From assembly GCA_026981825.1 (NCBI GenBank), contig JALSID010000419.1, positions 1 through 39,089 on the forward strand: a DNA stretch of 39,089 nt, given 5' to 3'. Under the pieces are notes generated by a model, which had not been told where the DNA came from, did not search any database, and saw only the letters and a program-made list of their open reading frames with translations. Positions 1-9,496 of the stretch are shown here, in pieces. The translations under genes and the position numbers were made by a program. The stretch is from Planctomycetota bacterium. GTDB lineage: Bacteria > Planctomycetota > Planctomycetia > JALXBF01. Numbering within the stretch: the stretch's first letter is position 1; every line of letters begins with the position of its first letter.

Positions 1-277
1 TGTAGTCCCAGGTATCCACGTGGCTCGGGCCGCCGTTGATGAACACCCAAATCACCCGCTTGGCTCTGGCCCGAAAGTGAGGGGGGCGAGGCGCGAGCGG
101 ATTCACCGTCCCCTTGCCCCTGAACCCGGCGGAGGATTCGGCTGCGAGCAGGCCCTCGCTGCGCAACAGGTAGGCCAGCGCCAGAAGCCCCATCCCACCC
201 CCGGCACGCGCAAGCCAGTCCCGCCGAGTCCAGAACCGAACGTCTGGCAAACCCGAACAGATCCGCTTCCGCAGCAT
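1..277 (-). CDS. DUF1501 domain-containing (sulfatase-like) protein, N-terminal part, truncated by window edge
   Basis: Reverse strand from ATG at 277 reads MLRKRICSGLPDVRFWTRRDWLARAGGGMGLLALAYLLRSEG...AKRVIWVFINGGPSHVDTWDY; RRDWL twin-arginine-like start and IN(G)GPSHVDTWD motif are typical of DUF1501; lies directly downstream of a DUF1549/DUF1553 gene as usual in planctomycetes. Confidence 0.85.
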   Translation of the reverse strand, partial: MLRKRICSGLPDVRFWTRRDWLARAGGGMGLLALAYLLRSEGLLAAESSAGFRGKGTVNPLAPRPPHFRARAKRVIWVFINGGPSHVDTWDY

Positions 278-293
278 CGGAGCTTTGACCCCC

Positions 294-2537
294 TTATTTC
301 ACATAGATGAACTCGCTCGCAGCCAGCAGGGCGTGGCACAGATCCTTCCACGCAAGGTGCTGCGGTTGTGGGTGCCCCGCCTCCTCATGCAACCTGGTCT
401 GCTCGTACAGGAACGCGCTTGCCGCTTGCAGTTCCTGTTCCGAAGGCAGGCGCGCGTAAACGCGTTCATAAAGCCGCGCTATCGCGACCCCTGGCTCATC
501 GCGTTCCACGATCCGTGCCAACCGCTCCGCACACAGGTGCACCAGCGGATGGTTGAGCATTGCCAACGACTGTGGCGCCGTCGTCGTGCTAGCCCGCCGC
601 CCAATGCTCACCAGATGCTCCGGCCAATCGAACAACAGCAGGAAAGGATCCGGCTTACTCCGCTTGATGAACGTATAGACCGCCCGTCGCCTCCGCATCG
701 GGTCCAGGCTGCCCGGGCCGTACATCCGCCAATCGAGCGAATCGCTCACGACGAGCAAACTGTCCCGAATAGGTTCCGCCTCCAGCCGGCGCGGCTTCCA
801 ACGCCACAAATAGACATTGGCCGGATCGATCGCGTGCCGTTCCCGGTCGATGCGACCGCTCTGACGGTAGGTCGCACTGGTCACCAGCAACCGGTGTAGC
901 CGCTTCAGACTCCAGCCATGCTCGACGAGATAACCGGCCAGGAACTCGAGCAGCTCCGGGTGGGTGGGCTTTTCCCCTTTGAGCCCAAAGTCGTTCGGAG
1001 TGGCCACGATGCCGCGGCCGAAATGGTAATGCCAGAGGCGATTGGCCGCGACCCTGGCCACCAGCGCGCCAGGGCCTGCATCGAGGTCAACGATCCAGTT
1101 TGCCAGCATCGCACGGGTGAACGGGGTGCGCTTCCACCCGTCGGGCGGTTGCAGCTTCCAGTGCGTCTCGTCATAGCCATTCCGGGTGAGCACCGGCAGC
1201 ACACCGGGCTTCGCCTCCTGGAGCTTTTGGTTCGGATCCCCACGGCGTAGCACGTACGTCTTCGGGTAGAAGTGTGGGAAGCCCCGCTCATCGGCGTGGT
1301 GTTTCAACGGCTTATACCCCTCCGTGGTCACCAGTACCTTGGTCTTCTTGCCCCCCGGTCCGATGGGGAGTTCGACTTCCGTGCGGATCGTCTTGGTGAA
1401 CACGGCCACCACCCGGTAGTATTCCTCAGAGCGCACCGGGTCATAGGGGTGGTCATGGCACCGGGCACATCCCAGCGACAGGCCCAGGAATGCCACCCCA
1501 ATCGTGTTCACCATATCGTCCAGCTCTTCATACCGCGCCTTCTCGAACTCCGCTTCCGTCAACTGGGTCGGGAACGAACACGCCCCCAGAAAGCCGGTGG
1601 CAACCATCGCCCACGGTTCTTCGGGCGCAAGTTCGTCCCCAGCGATCTGCCACTGGACGAACCGGTCGTAGGGCAGATCCTCGTTGAATGCACGGATGAG
1701 AAAGTCCCGGTAGAAATACGCCGTGGGCCGGTTGTAATCCTGCTCATAACCGTGCGACTCGGCAAAACGGGCGACGTCCATCCAGTGGCGAGCCCACCGC
1801 TCGCCGAAATGAGGCGACGCAAGCAGTCGATCGACCAACCGGTCCACCGCATCGGGCCGGGTGTCGTCGAGCACGGCGTGGAGCTCTTCCACCGAAGGGG
1901 GCATGCCGATCAAATCCAGGTAAAGCCGTCGGACGAGCGTCCGACGGTCGGCCTCCTGATTCGGGTAAAGCCCACGATCCATCTGCTGTTTCCGAACAAA
2001 GGCGTCGACCGGATTCTGACCGGGATTGGAAATGTCAGGCGGCCGTACGGCCCTAAGTGGGCGAAAGGCCCAGTACTGGCGGGCCGCTTCAAGGTCGCCC
2101 CGGACACGCTCGGCAGGGGGCTGTTTCAGGGAGCGGGGATCCGGCGCCCCCATGGCGATCCATTTCTCCAGGATCTTGATTTCCCGCTCCGTCAACGGAT
2201 CGTCGGGGGGCATCCGCAACTCGGGATGGACTCGCCGCACCGCCTGGATCAACAGACTCTGATCCGGTCGGCCCGGCACAATCGCCGGCCCTCGCCGCCC
2301 GCCCCGCTGCCAGCCTTCACGCACGTCCAGCCGCAACCCGCTCCTGGGTGTCTTCGTCCGGCTGGAATGGCACTCGTAGCACCTCGCCACCAGCAACGGG
2401 CGTACGTACTTCTCAAAGAACTGGATCTTCTCCGCCTCAGGGCCGTCGGCCCAGCTCCTGGCCACCATCGATAGGCCAACGACCACCGCCCAAGCAAACA
2501 ACACAGACAGGGACCGAAAGGCAGGCCGCACGTTCAT
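294..2537 (-). CDS. PSCyt1/DUF1549/DUF1553 planctomycete cytochrome c-like protein
   Basis: 747 aa ORF with signal peptide, CYECHS haem-binding motif, SGLRLD, and DUF1549/DUF1553 signatures (YLDLIGMPPS, HFGERWARHWMDVARFAESHGYE, NRLWHYHFGRGIVATPNDFG, PQSLAMLNHP). Confidence 0.95.
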   Translation of the reverse strand: MNVRPAFRSLSVLFAWAVVVGLSMVARSWADGPEAEKIQFFEKYVRPLLVARCYECHSSRTKTPRSGLRLDVREGWQRGGRRGPAIVPGRPDQSLLIQAVRRVHPELRMPPDDPLTEREIKILEKWIAMGAPDPRSLKQPPAERVRGDLEAARQYWAFRPLRAVRPPDISNPGQNPVDAFVRKQQMDRGLYPNQEADRRTLVRRLYLDLIGMPPSVEELHAVLDDTRPDAVDRLVDRLLASPHFGERWARHWMDVARFAESHGYEQDYNRPTAYFYRDFLIRAFNEDLPYDRFVQWQIAGDELAPEEPWAMVATGFLGACSFPTQLTEAEFEKARYEELDDMVNTIGVAFLGLSLGCARCHDHPYDPVRSEEYYRVVAVFTKTIRTEVELPIGPGGKKTKVLVTTEGYKPLKHHADERGFPHFYPKTYVLRRGDPNQKLQEAKPGVLPVLTRNGYDETHWKLQPPDGWKRTPFTRAMLANWIVDLDAGPGALVARVAANRLWHYHFGRGIVATPNDFGLKGEKPTHPELLEFLAGYLVEHGWSLKRLHRLLVTSATYRQSGRIDRERHAIDPANVYLWRWKPRRLEAEPIRDSLLVVSDSLDWRMYGPGSLDPMRRRRAVYTFIKRSKPDPFLLLFDWPEHLVSIGRRASTTTAPQSLAMLNHPLVHLCAERLARIVERDEPGVAIARLYERVYARLPSEQELQAASAFLYEQTRLHEEAGHPQPQHLAWKDLCHALLAASEFIYVK

Positions 2538-2915
2538 AGCTCTCCTATTGACCAGCCCTTACGTCGGTTCGAGGCGGGAAGTCGAGCAACTGAGGCGGGT
2601 CAGCCTCGCTCACACGCGATTATACCGCTTCCCATGCCCAACCCGCGATCGCGGTCTCCCGGCAGCGAACACGCCCGGCCCACGAGCGCGCTACTCCCGG
2701 CGTTTTTGATGGCCCCGGCCGGCGGGCCGCAGCCCCCCTGCAGCCGGACCGACCACCGCCCAGATACGCTGCCACCAGCCACCGCGCCAAGGTGCTCAGC
2801 CGCAGCGGGATCCCCTCCCCCGTAGGATCCGGCCAGCAGGGTTTGCTCCTGAAGGCCCTTGCCGTTAGCCTAATGGCGACGCTTCCAGAACCACCGCCTG
2901 CGCGCACGGCCTGGC

Positions 2916-3335
2916 ATGAGGAGACAGAGCGCAATGGAACCCGCACCTTCGATCGAGATCGAATTCCGTGTTCGGTACGCGGAAACGGACCAGATGGGGT
3001 TCGTCCATCACGCCAACTACCTGGTCTATTTCGAGATGGGCCGCGTGGAGCTTCTTCGCGCACGAGGCCTAAGCTACCGTGATCTGGAAGCCCAGGGTTT
3101 CCTGCTGGTCGTTGTTAAAGCAACGGTTCGCTACCACAAGCCGGCCCGTTACGACGACCTGCTGCGGTTGCGCACGACGGTAACCCGGGTCACCGCCGCG
3201 CGAATCGATCATAGCTACAAGCTCTACCGGGGGGACGAATTGCTTGCCGAGGGGGAAACCACTCTGGCCTGCGTCGACCGGCAGGGCCGCGTGCAGAGGG
3301 TCCCCGATTTCCTGCGCGAGCCCGGCTCAGCGTAA
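2916..3335 (+). CDS. acyl-CoA thioesterase, YbgC/FadM (4-hydroxybenzoyl-CoA thioesterase-like) family
   Basis: RVRYAETDQMGFVHHANYLVYFEMGRVELLRARGLSYRDLE hotdog-fold signature; start possibly at internal ATG (MEPAPS). Confidence 0.93.
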   Translation: MRRQSAMEPAPSIEIEFRVRYAETDQMGFVHHANYLVYFEMGRVELLRARGLSYRDLEAQGFLLVVVKATVRYHKPARYDDLLRLRTTVTRVTAARIDHSYKLYRGDELLAEGETTLACVDRQGRVQRVPDFLREPGSA

Positions 3336-3454
3336 GAGGGCTGAGGCCGGTCCTGATGTGCCACGGACCGCCCCCAACAACACACCGGCCTTCGTGCCGC
3401 GTCAGGCAGCCCCGTGGACCGGCGGAGCCGACGCCCGTAACTTAGAATCGTGAT

Positions 3455-4480
3455 GTGCCAACTGTCGCAGAAAACGGACGGAGCGAACGGGTGATGAGCA
3501 ACGCTGAAGCGGCGAAAACCGACGTCGTCTGTGCCGGAGTCGTCGTAGCGGACCACCTGAGCACTCCGATCGATCACGTACCGGCGCCTGGCGAGCTCGT
3601 CATGGCGGACGACCTCATCCTCGAAATCGGTGGCTGTGCTTCCAATGTCGCGGTGGATCTGGCCAAACTAGGTGTCTCCTGCCAGGTGACCGGATGCGTG
3701 GGTTCGGACGTTTTCGGCAGGTACGTGGCCGAAACGCTCCGGGCGCGCGGCGTGGACACCCAGTACCTCACCGCGTGTCCGGACCGGCCGACGAGCCAGA
3801 CGCTGATCGTGAACGTCAAGGGGGAAGACCGGCGCTTCATCCATTGCTTCGGCGCCAACGCCGAGTTCGGAACGGAACACATCCCGCTCCAGGCCGTGCA
3901 GCAGGCAAAGGTGCTTTACGTGGGCGGTTACCTCATCCTTCCCCGGCTGATCGGCCCGGACCTGGCACGCCTTTTTGAACAAGCTCGGGCTTCGAACACC
4001 GTAACGGTGCTCGACATCGTCGTGCCGGCATCCGACGAGCCACGCCGCGACTTGCTCGAGCGTGACCTACTGCCGGTTCTCCCCCACACAGATGTGTTCC
4101 TCCCTAACACAGACGAGGCCAGACTACTGACCGGGATCGCGAACCCCCTCGAACAGGCGGAATTCTTCCGATCCAAGGGGGCCCGTACGGTGGTCGTGAC
4201 CCTAGGCGGCGAGGGGGCCGTGCTTGTCTCCGATAACGTCCGCCTCCGCGCCGGGGTGTTCCCGGTCGAGTTCGTGGACGGCACAGGAGCAGGCGATGCC
4301 TTTGACGCCGGCTACATCGCAGGGATTCTGCAAGGCAAAGACGAACGCGGTTGTCTGGAGATCGCCAGCGCGCTCGGCGCCAGCTGCGTTCGTGCCGTCG
4401 GCACGACACCCGGCGTGTTCACCCGGGAAGAATGCGACCGGTTCTTGGCAGAGCATCGTCTGCCTATCGAAGAACTGTAG
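3455..4480 (+). CDS. PfkB/ribokinase family carbohydrate kinase
   Basis: GGCASNVAVDLAKLGV N-terminal and DGTGAGDAFDAGYIAGIL C-terminal PfkB signatures; true start may be the internal ATG of MSNAEAAK. Confidence 0.93.
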   Translation: MPTVAENGRSERVMSNAEAAKTDVVCAGVVVADHLSTPIDHVPAPGELVMADDLILEIGGCASNVAVDLAKLGVSCQVTGCVGSDVFGRYVAETLRARGVDTQYLTACPDRPTSQTLIVNVKGEDRRFIHCFGANAEFGTEHIPLQAVQQAKVLYVGGYLILPRLIGPDLARLFEQARASNTVTVLDIVVPASDEPRRDLLERDLLPVLPHTDVFLPNTDEARLLTGIANPLEQAEFFRSKGARTVVVTLGGEGAVLVSDNVRLRAGVFPVEFVDGTGAGDAFDAGYIAGILQGKDERGCLEIASALGASCVRAVGTTPGVFTREECDRFLAEHRLPIEEL

Positions 4481-4529
4481 GGTAGCCTCGGCTGCCTCTG
4501 ACGAAGCGCGCCGGAACAGCGGGCGCCGC

Positions 4530-5639
4530 CTAGTAGCAGGTGCGTACCGGTGTGCGGACCGCCGTAGAGTAGATGCTGAACGGACCGTCGGGTAGGATGT
4601 CTCCGATCGTCAGCGCGATGTCTGCCCAGCCCAGGGCAGCCCCTACGCGGTCGGCCCGATTGGCGTAGATCTTGTCGCCCCCTGGGCCGAGCCGGGGCAC
4701 CTGCACATAGGCCACCCGCAGGTCGGCGCACAGCACGTTCTGACCGGTGCCTCCGTGATTGTCGGAGTTTGCGTCCACAAGCACTCCCCCGCTCTGGTCC
4801 AGGGCCGGCCGGTCAGCGACTAGGACAAAGTTCGCCTTCAGTCCCGCTTGACGGGCAGGTAGCCGGGGGGCAGCGTAGCACCGATCCACGAAGCAGCCGT
4901 TGTAGAACGCGTAACTGCCCGTTGCGGCACGAAGCCGTTCGGCAACCTCGGCCGGTGCCACCTTCAACGCCTCGCGGAGTCCCTCCACCGTTTCCCCGGT
5001 TCCCGAATACGGCCCGCAACAGCTCAAGTACGACGCGTCACGGAGGTAGCCGTGCTCAACGAGCATGATGGGCTGGATGGCGGCGGGCGCTCCACTTCCA
5101 ACGCTCCACCGCGTCTGAGGCAAGCGACCGCTGTACTGGTCGGCGTAGGCAAGCTGGGCTATGCCGATGTTGCGGAGATTTTCCCGACAGGCGAGCACAC
5201 GATGGAGCTCGCGAACGCGTGCCAGGGCCGGCATGAGAAGCCCGGCTACGACGACCAGCACCAGCGCAGCCACGGCCAGATCCATGAGCCGCAACGCCAG
5301 GGGGCTCACCGGGTAACGGACCAGGCTTGCGAACGACCACCGACACCGCTCCGCCGCATTCGCCATGTAACCCAACCGGATCGTGCGTTCCAGCAGGCGT
5401 GGCGGCGGGGGAACGTCCACGTCCTGGTGAAGCACATTCCCGACGCAAAGGGCCGGTTCGACCAGACCGAGCAAAGACGGGTCTCGGTCCAGCGCTTCAG
5501 CGACCCGGGCCGCCTCGTCGGCATCGAGGATGCCCGCAGCGTACGCGGTGACATCCTCAGGAGTCACCCTGGCATGGGGATGCCCGCGGTCACCGCCGTG
5601 GCTGTGGTCGGGTCGCCGTCGCTCATTCTTCCTCGACAT
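4530..5639 (-). CDS. membrane-anchored protein with anti-sigma-like N-terminus and DUF1559/pseudopilin-like C-terminal region
   Basis: Start at MSRKNERRR (5639) overlaps end of ECF sigma gene; N-terminal EDVTAYAAGILDADEAARVAEALDRDPSL, one TM helix (LAVAALVLVVVAGLLMPALA), then CRENLRNIGIAQLAYADQYSGRLPQ and HGGTGQNVLCADLRVAYV resembling the H-X9-DG-type end of DUF1559 proteins. Confidence 0.75.
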   Translation of the reverse strand: MSRKNERRRPDHSHGGDRGHPHARVTPEDVTAYAAGILDADEAARVAEALDRDPSLLGLVEPALCVGNVLHQDVDVPPPPRLLERTIRLGYMANAAERCRWSFASLVRYPVSPLALRLMDLAVAALVLVVVAGLLMPALARVRELHRVLACRENLRNIGIAQLAYADQYSGRLPQTRWSVGSGAPAAIQPIMLVEHGYLRDASYLSCCGPYSGTGETVEGLREALKVAPAEVAERLRAATGSYAFYNGCFVDRCYAAPRLPARQAGLKANFVLVADRPALDQSGGVLVDANSDNHGGTGQNVLCADLRVAYVQVPRLGPGGDKIYANRADRVGAALGWADIALTIGDILPDGPFSIYSTAVRTPVRTCY

Positions 5640-6288
5640 CCACATGCTCCACTGACGCCTGGACCGGTTCGGTCTCCGGGTGGGCTGCTCGCCACATCTG
5701 TCCCAGGCGTTGCACGGCCGCATGGAGCCGCGACTTCACGGTTCCGACGGGGATCCCCAACGCCTCGGCGATCTCGCGCTGCTTGAGCCCCTGCTGGTAC
5801 GCCATGATCACGACGGCCCGCAAGTGCCCCGGCAGCTCGAGGATCGCCTCACGGATCCACAGCCTCTGTTCCTCGTCCTGGAGGTTCCCCAACGGATCAA
5901 CCGGTTCCGCTTCCAGCGACGCTGCGAACGAAGTCGCATTGCCTTCGTTGTCCTTGACGTCCGCATCCAGGCTGGCCGCACTGTGCCGCTTCTGACGTCG
6001 GAGCAGGTCGATCGCCTGGTTGGTCGCGATGGTGTACAGCCACGGCCGTACGGGCCGACCTTCCTGGTACAGATGTTTCTTCACATGGAGCTGCAGGAAG
6101 GTCTGCTGGAACGCGTCCTCCGCCAACGTCGGATCACCCAGGTATCGGCGGAGATAGTTGTACACCTCGCGAGCGTACCGCTCAACCAGAACCTCGAAAG
6201 CTCTGACGTCGCCCTCCCGATAAGCGACCAGCAGTTCTTCGTCCGATAAGGAACAGAGCCGTCCGAAACCGTCGCCTGAGTACGCCAT
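5623..6288 (-). CDS. RNA polymerase sigma factor, ECF/sigma-70 family
   Basis: DAFQQTFLQLHVKKHLY...RPWLYTIATNQAIDLLRRQKR region 2 and LPGHLRAVVIMAYQQGLKQREIAEALGIPVGTVKSRLHAAVQRL region 4. Confidence 0.95.
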   Translation of the reverse strand: MAYSGDGFGRLCSLSDEELLVAYREGDVRAFEVLVERYAREVYNYLRRYLGDPTLAEDAFQQTFLQLHVKKHLYQEGRPVRPWLYTIATNQAIDLLRRQKRHSAASLDADVKDNEGNATSFAASLEAEPVDPLGNLQDEEQRLWIREAILELPGHLRAVVIMAYQQGLKQREIAEALGIPVGTVKSRLHAAVQRLGQMWRAAHPETEPVQASVEHVDVEEE

Positions 6289-6799
6289 GATGTACGCCTC
6301 ACCTCAAACAGGGGTTCAAATAACCGCGCGACGAACAACCGCCTGAAACAACTGACCGATGCAACATCGACGCTGTCGCGAATAAGTGCCTCGCGCAAAA
6401 GCGGACTGACACACCTTTTGATTCTCGCGCAACCCGGCCGGACCGTCAAGAGCGTGCGCGCGAACCCCGGCCGCGCCGGCTCGGACCGGCAAGGCAATCG
6501 AGCTAACCCCTCACGTGCCGGTTGTGCCTGCCCACCGCCCGTGACGGTAGCCGCGCCGGCACGATCAAGACTGGCGCAGCACGACCCCCGAAAATCGCGG
6601 AGAAGCAGGACGCGGCCGATACCGACGAGATCCGGCGGTTTGAAGACAACCGGCACAGCAAGCTCGTCGCTCCTGCCGAACCACGGGTGGGCAGGCGGGT
6701 CTCGGCAAACCACGGCAGCTCTGCGGCCGGGAGCAGATCGCACGGTACGATAGATCAGGTCGGGTACCAACCCCTTGCCTGCCCAGCAGGGAATCTGCC

Positions 6800-7801
6800 A
6801 TGAAAGCGGCTGTGCTTCACCAGGTGAAGGCTCCCCTCGCCATCGAAGACGTCCCTGAGCCCAGCCCCCGGCCGGGCGAAGTGCTCATCGAGCTCCGCGC
6901 AGCAGCCCTGAACCGACGTGACTACTGGATCACCCAGGGGCTGTACCCGGGCATCAAAGTCCCATGCATTCTCGGCTCCGATGGTGCCGGCACCGTGGTG
7001 GAGGTTGGCTCCGATATCTCCACCCGCCTGATCGGCCAGGAAGTGGTCATCAACCCGGGTCTGGAATGGGGGCCGTCTGAGGGGGCCCAATCCACCCGCT
7101 TCCGCATCCTCGGCATGCCGGACGACGGCACCTTCGCTGAGTACGTCGTCGTCCCCCTGAGCAACGTCTATCCGAAGCCCCCGCACCTGAGCTGGCACGA
7201 AGCCGCAGCACTCCCCCTTGCCGCCCTAACCGCGTACCGCGCCGCCTTCACCCAGGGAGAACTCACCGCTGCCGATCGCGTGCTCGTTACCGGTATCGGG
7301 GGTGGCGTAGCGACGTTCGTCCTGCAGTACAGCGTCGCAGTCCGTGCCGAAGTCCTGGTCACCAGTTCTGCCCAGGAGAAGATCGAGAAGGCGATCGAAC
7401 TCGGCGCCCGAAGCGGGTACAACTACACGGACCCGCAGTGGGACGAAGCCGTGCTGGAAGCCAGTGGCGAGGTCAACCTCGCCGTAGACGGCGCCGGCGG
7501 CAAAGGGTTCGAGAAGATCCTCAAACTCCTGGCACCCGGTGGCCGAGTCGTGACCTACGGGGTCACCGCCGGTGCGAAAGTCGAGATTCCGCTGAATCGA
7601 CTGTTCTGGCGACAGCTCCGCATCATCGGCAGCACCATGGGCTCGCCCCGTGATTTCGAACGGATGCTCGACTTTGTCACCCGCCACCTGATCCGTCCAG
7701 CCATCGATTCCGTCTTCCCGCTCGACCGGATCAACGACGGGCTCGAAAGAATGCGACGGGGGGAACATTTCGGCAAGATCGTCATCGAGATCCCACACTG
7801 A
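6800..7801 (+). CDS. zinc-binding alcohol dehydrogenase / quinone oxidoreductase family (MDR)
   Basis: MKAAVLHQVKAPLAIEDVPEPSPRPGEVLIELRAAALNRRDYWITQGLYPGIKVPCILGSDGAGTVVEVG; Rossmann motif VLVTGIGGGVATFVLQ. Confidence 0.94.
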   Translation: MKAAVLHQVKAPLAIEDVPEPSPRPGEVLIELRAAALNRRDYWITQGLYPGIKVPCILGSDGAGTVVEVGSDISTRLIGQEVVINPGLEWGPSEGAQSTRFRILGMPDDGTFAEYVVVPLSNVYPKPPHLSWHEAAALPLAALTAYRAAFTQGELTAADRVLVTGIGGGVATFVLQYSVAVRAEVLVTSSAQEKIEKAIELGARSGYNYTDPQWDEAVLEASGEVNLAVDGAGGKGFEKILKLLAPGGRVVTYGVTAGAKVEIPLNRLFWRQLRIIGSTMGSPRDFERMLDFVTRHLIRPAIDSVFPLDRINDGLERMRRGEHFGKIVIEIPH

Positions 7802-8090
7802 CGGAAGCGGGTTAAAATCGAAATCAGGCGCGGTCCTTGGGGTAGCTCCGGCGGGTGGGCGACGGGAGCTGGTAGCGCCGGCGGGCAAACCGCTCCCCGG
7901 GCATGCAGATGACGCCGAGCACTGCGGAATCGTGCATGCCGCGGCGCAGGCCAGGGGAAGATTCTCCCGTGTTCCGCACACCGGAGCGATCCGCCACCGA
8001 CCTGAGGACCGGGACAGGTCGCCATCGCAGGTAGGGGCGACACTTACACCTGAACAGAGAAGCAGATGACGCTGGAGCAGTAGCCCATCA

Positions 8091-9392
8091 ATGACAACGC
8101 GAACGATGACGGCGCGCCGGTGCAGAACCATGCGTTCTGCCTGTTCTCGTCTGTTTTGCTCCCTGCTCGGGAGCTGTGTTCTACTCGCGGGGCTGTTTCT
8201 CTGCTCTGCACCCACACCGGGGCAAGATAAGTCGCCGCCACGGTCCGTAGGAGTCCCGTACGCTCTGTCGTCCGACGCCCTGAAGAGCTTGGAAGGAAAG
8301 CCCGTCAAAATCCAGTTGAAAAATGGAAAGGTTCTGGAAGGCTACCGGATCGCTAAGGTACGCGTTGGGCGAGAGGAAGGGGTGCTGGGGTCGATCCAGA
8401 TCGAGGCGGATTCGGGCAGGAAGCGGACTCTACGTCCCGGCGCGATCGCAGCTCTGGAAGTCGACGGAACTCCCTTCGCAGTGGCCAAGAAACCGGGCAA
8501 ATCGCTCTACGTGCTGATCGATCTGGAGGCGAGAAACCAGGCAATCGCCGCCCGGCTCAAGCAACAGGGGGGCCGTTTGTGGCCCCCGCTGAGCCCCGCG
8601 CAACAGCAAAAAGCACTCGCCGAGCAGCGCCGGTTCGTGCGCCAGGTGTTGAGCGTCTTTCCGGGCGTCCACTTCGAGGTGGTGGAAACGAAGTTTTTCA
8701 TCTTCTGCACGAACATACGGCCGCAACTGATCGCCGGCTACGTACGCGACCTGGACCGCATGTACACCATGCTGTGCGGGATCTTTCAGATTCCCCCGGG
8801 CACGAACATCTTCCGTGGGAAAGCGGTGGTCTTCTGCTTCGCGACCCAACAGGAACGGGCCGTGTTCGAGGGGCGCTTCTTAAACAGCACTCCGACGGGA
8901 ACGGCGGGCAAGTGCTTCCAGCGCAGCGACGGCAACGTGGTGATCTCGTCGCATCTCGTCTCGGACCTCGATTTCTTCGGCCACGTACTGGTGCACGAAA
9001 CCGCTCACGGTGTGATCTGGCGGTACCGCTCGTCAATGCGGATCCCGACCTGGATGAACGAGGGTATCGCCGATTGGGTGGCGATGAAGGTCGTTCCCCG
9101 TTGTCGGGAAACGCAGCGGCGGCAGCAGGCAGCGGCCGAGCGACTGCGCCGGACCCACAATCTCGAAGGGCTGTTTGTGCGGGAAAGCCTGGATGGCTGG
9201 CAATATGGAGCGGCTTCGGCAATCGTACAGATGCTCATCGAGCTGGACAGCCGCCGCTTCGGTGCGATGTTCGAGGCGATCAAGTTAGGTACCCATTGGG
9301 AGGATGCCCTGGCTTCCGCCTACGGCATGACCCTGGGTGATCTGATTGCCATGTACGGCAAACGCATCGGCGTCCCCCTGCTCAGGCCCTGA
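8091..9392 (+). CDS. secreted HExxH putative metallopeptidase (peptidase-MA/DUF1570-like)
   Basis: Signal peptide, then HVLVHETAHGVIWRYRSSMRIPTWMNEGIADWVAMK (HExxH plus downstream NEGxADW gluzincin-like motif). Confidence 0.8.
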   Translation: MTTRTMTARRCRTMRSACSRLFCSLLGSCVLLAGLFLCSAPTPGQDKSPPRSVGVPYALSSDALKSLEGKPVKIQLKNGKVLEGYRIAKVRVGREEGVLGSIQIEADSGRKRTLRPGAIAALEVDGTPFAVAKKPGKSLYVLIDLEARNQAIAARLKQQGGRLWPPLSPAQQQKALAEQRRFVRQVLSVFPGVHFEVVETKFFIFCTNIRPQLIAGYVRDLDRMYTMLCGIFQIPPGTNIFRGKAVVFCFATQQERAVFEGRFLNSTPTGTAGKCFQRSDGNVVISSHLVSDLDFFGHVLVHETAHGVIWRYRSSMRIPTWMNEGIADWVAMKVVPRCRETQRRQQAAAERLRRTHNLEGLFVRESLDGWQYGAASAIVQMLIELDSRRFGAMFEAIKLGTHWEDALASAYGMTLGDLIAMYGKRIGVPLLRP

Positions 9393-9496
9393 AAGGCCAA
9401 ACCGCGCATCTGCAAGCCGGATCGTCTTCGAGAAGCGGTAGCGCCGGCGGTTTCTCACCGCGTATCCGGCCGATTTCCCCCTCGACAATCTTGTTC

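Noticed and set aside
1272-2474. 400-aa plus-strand ORF antisense to the DUF1549/DUF1553 gene
   Set aside because: Antisense shadow ORF in GC-rich DNA; the minus strand has clear family signatures
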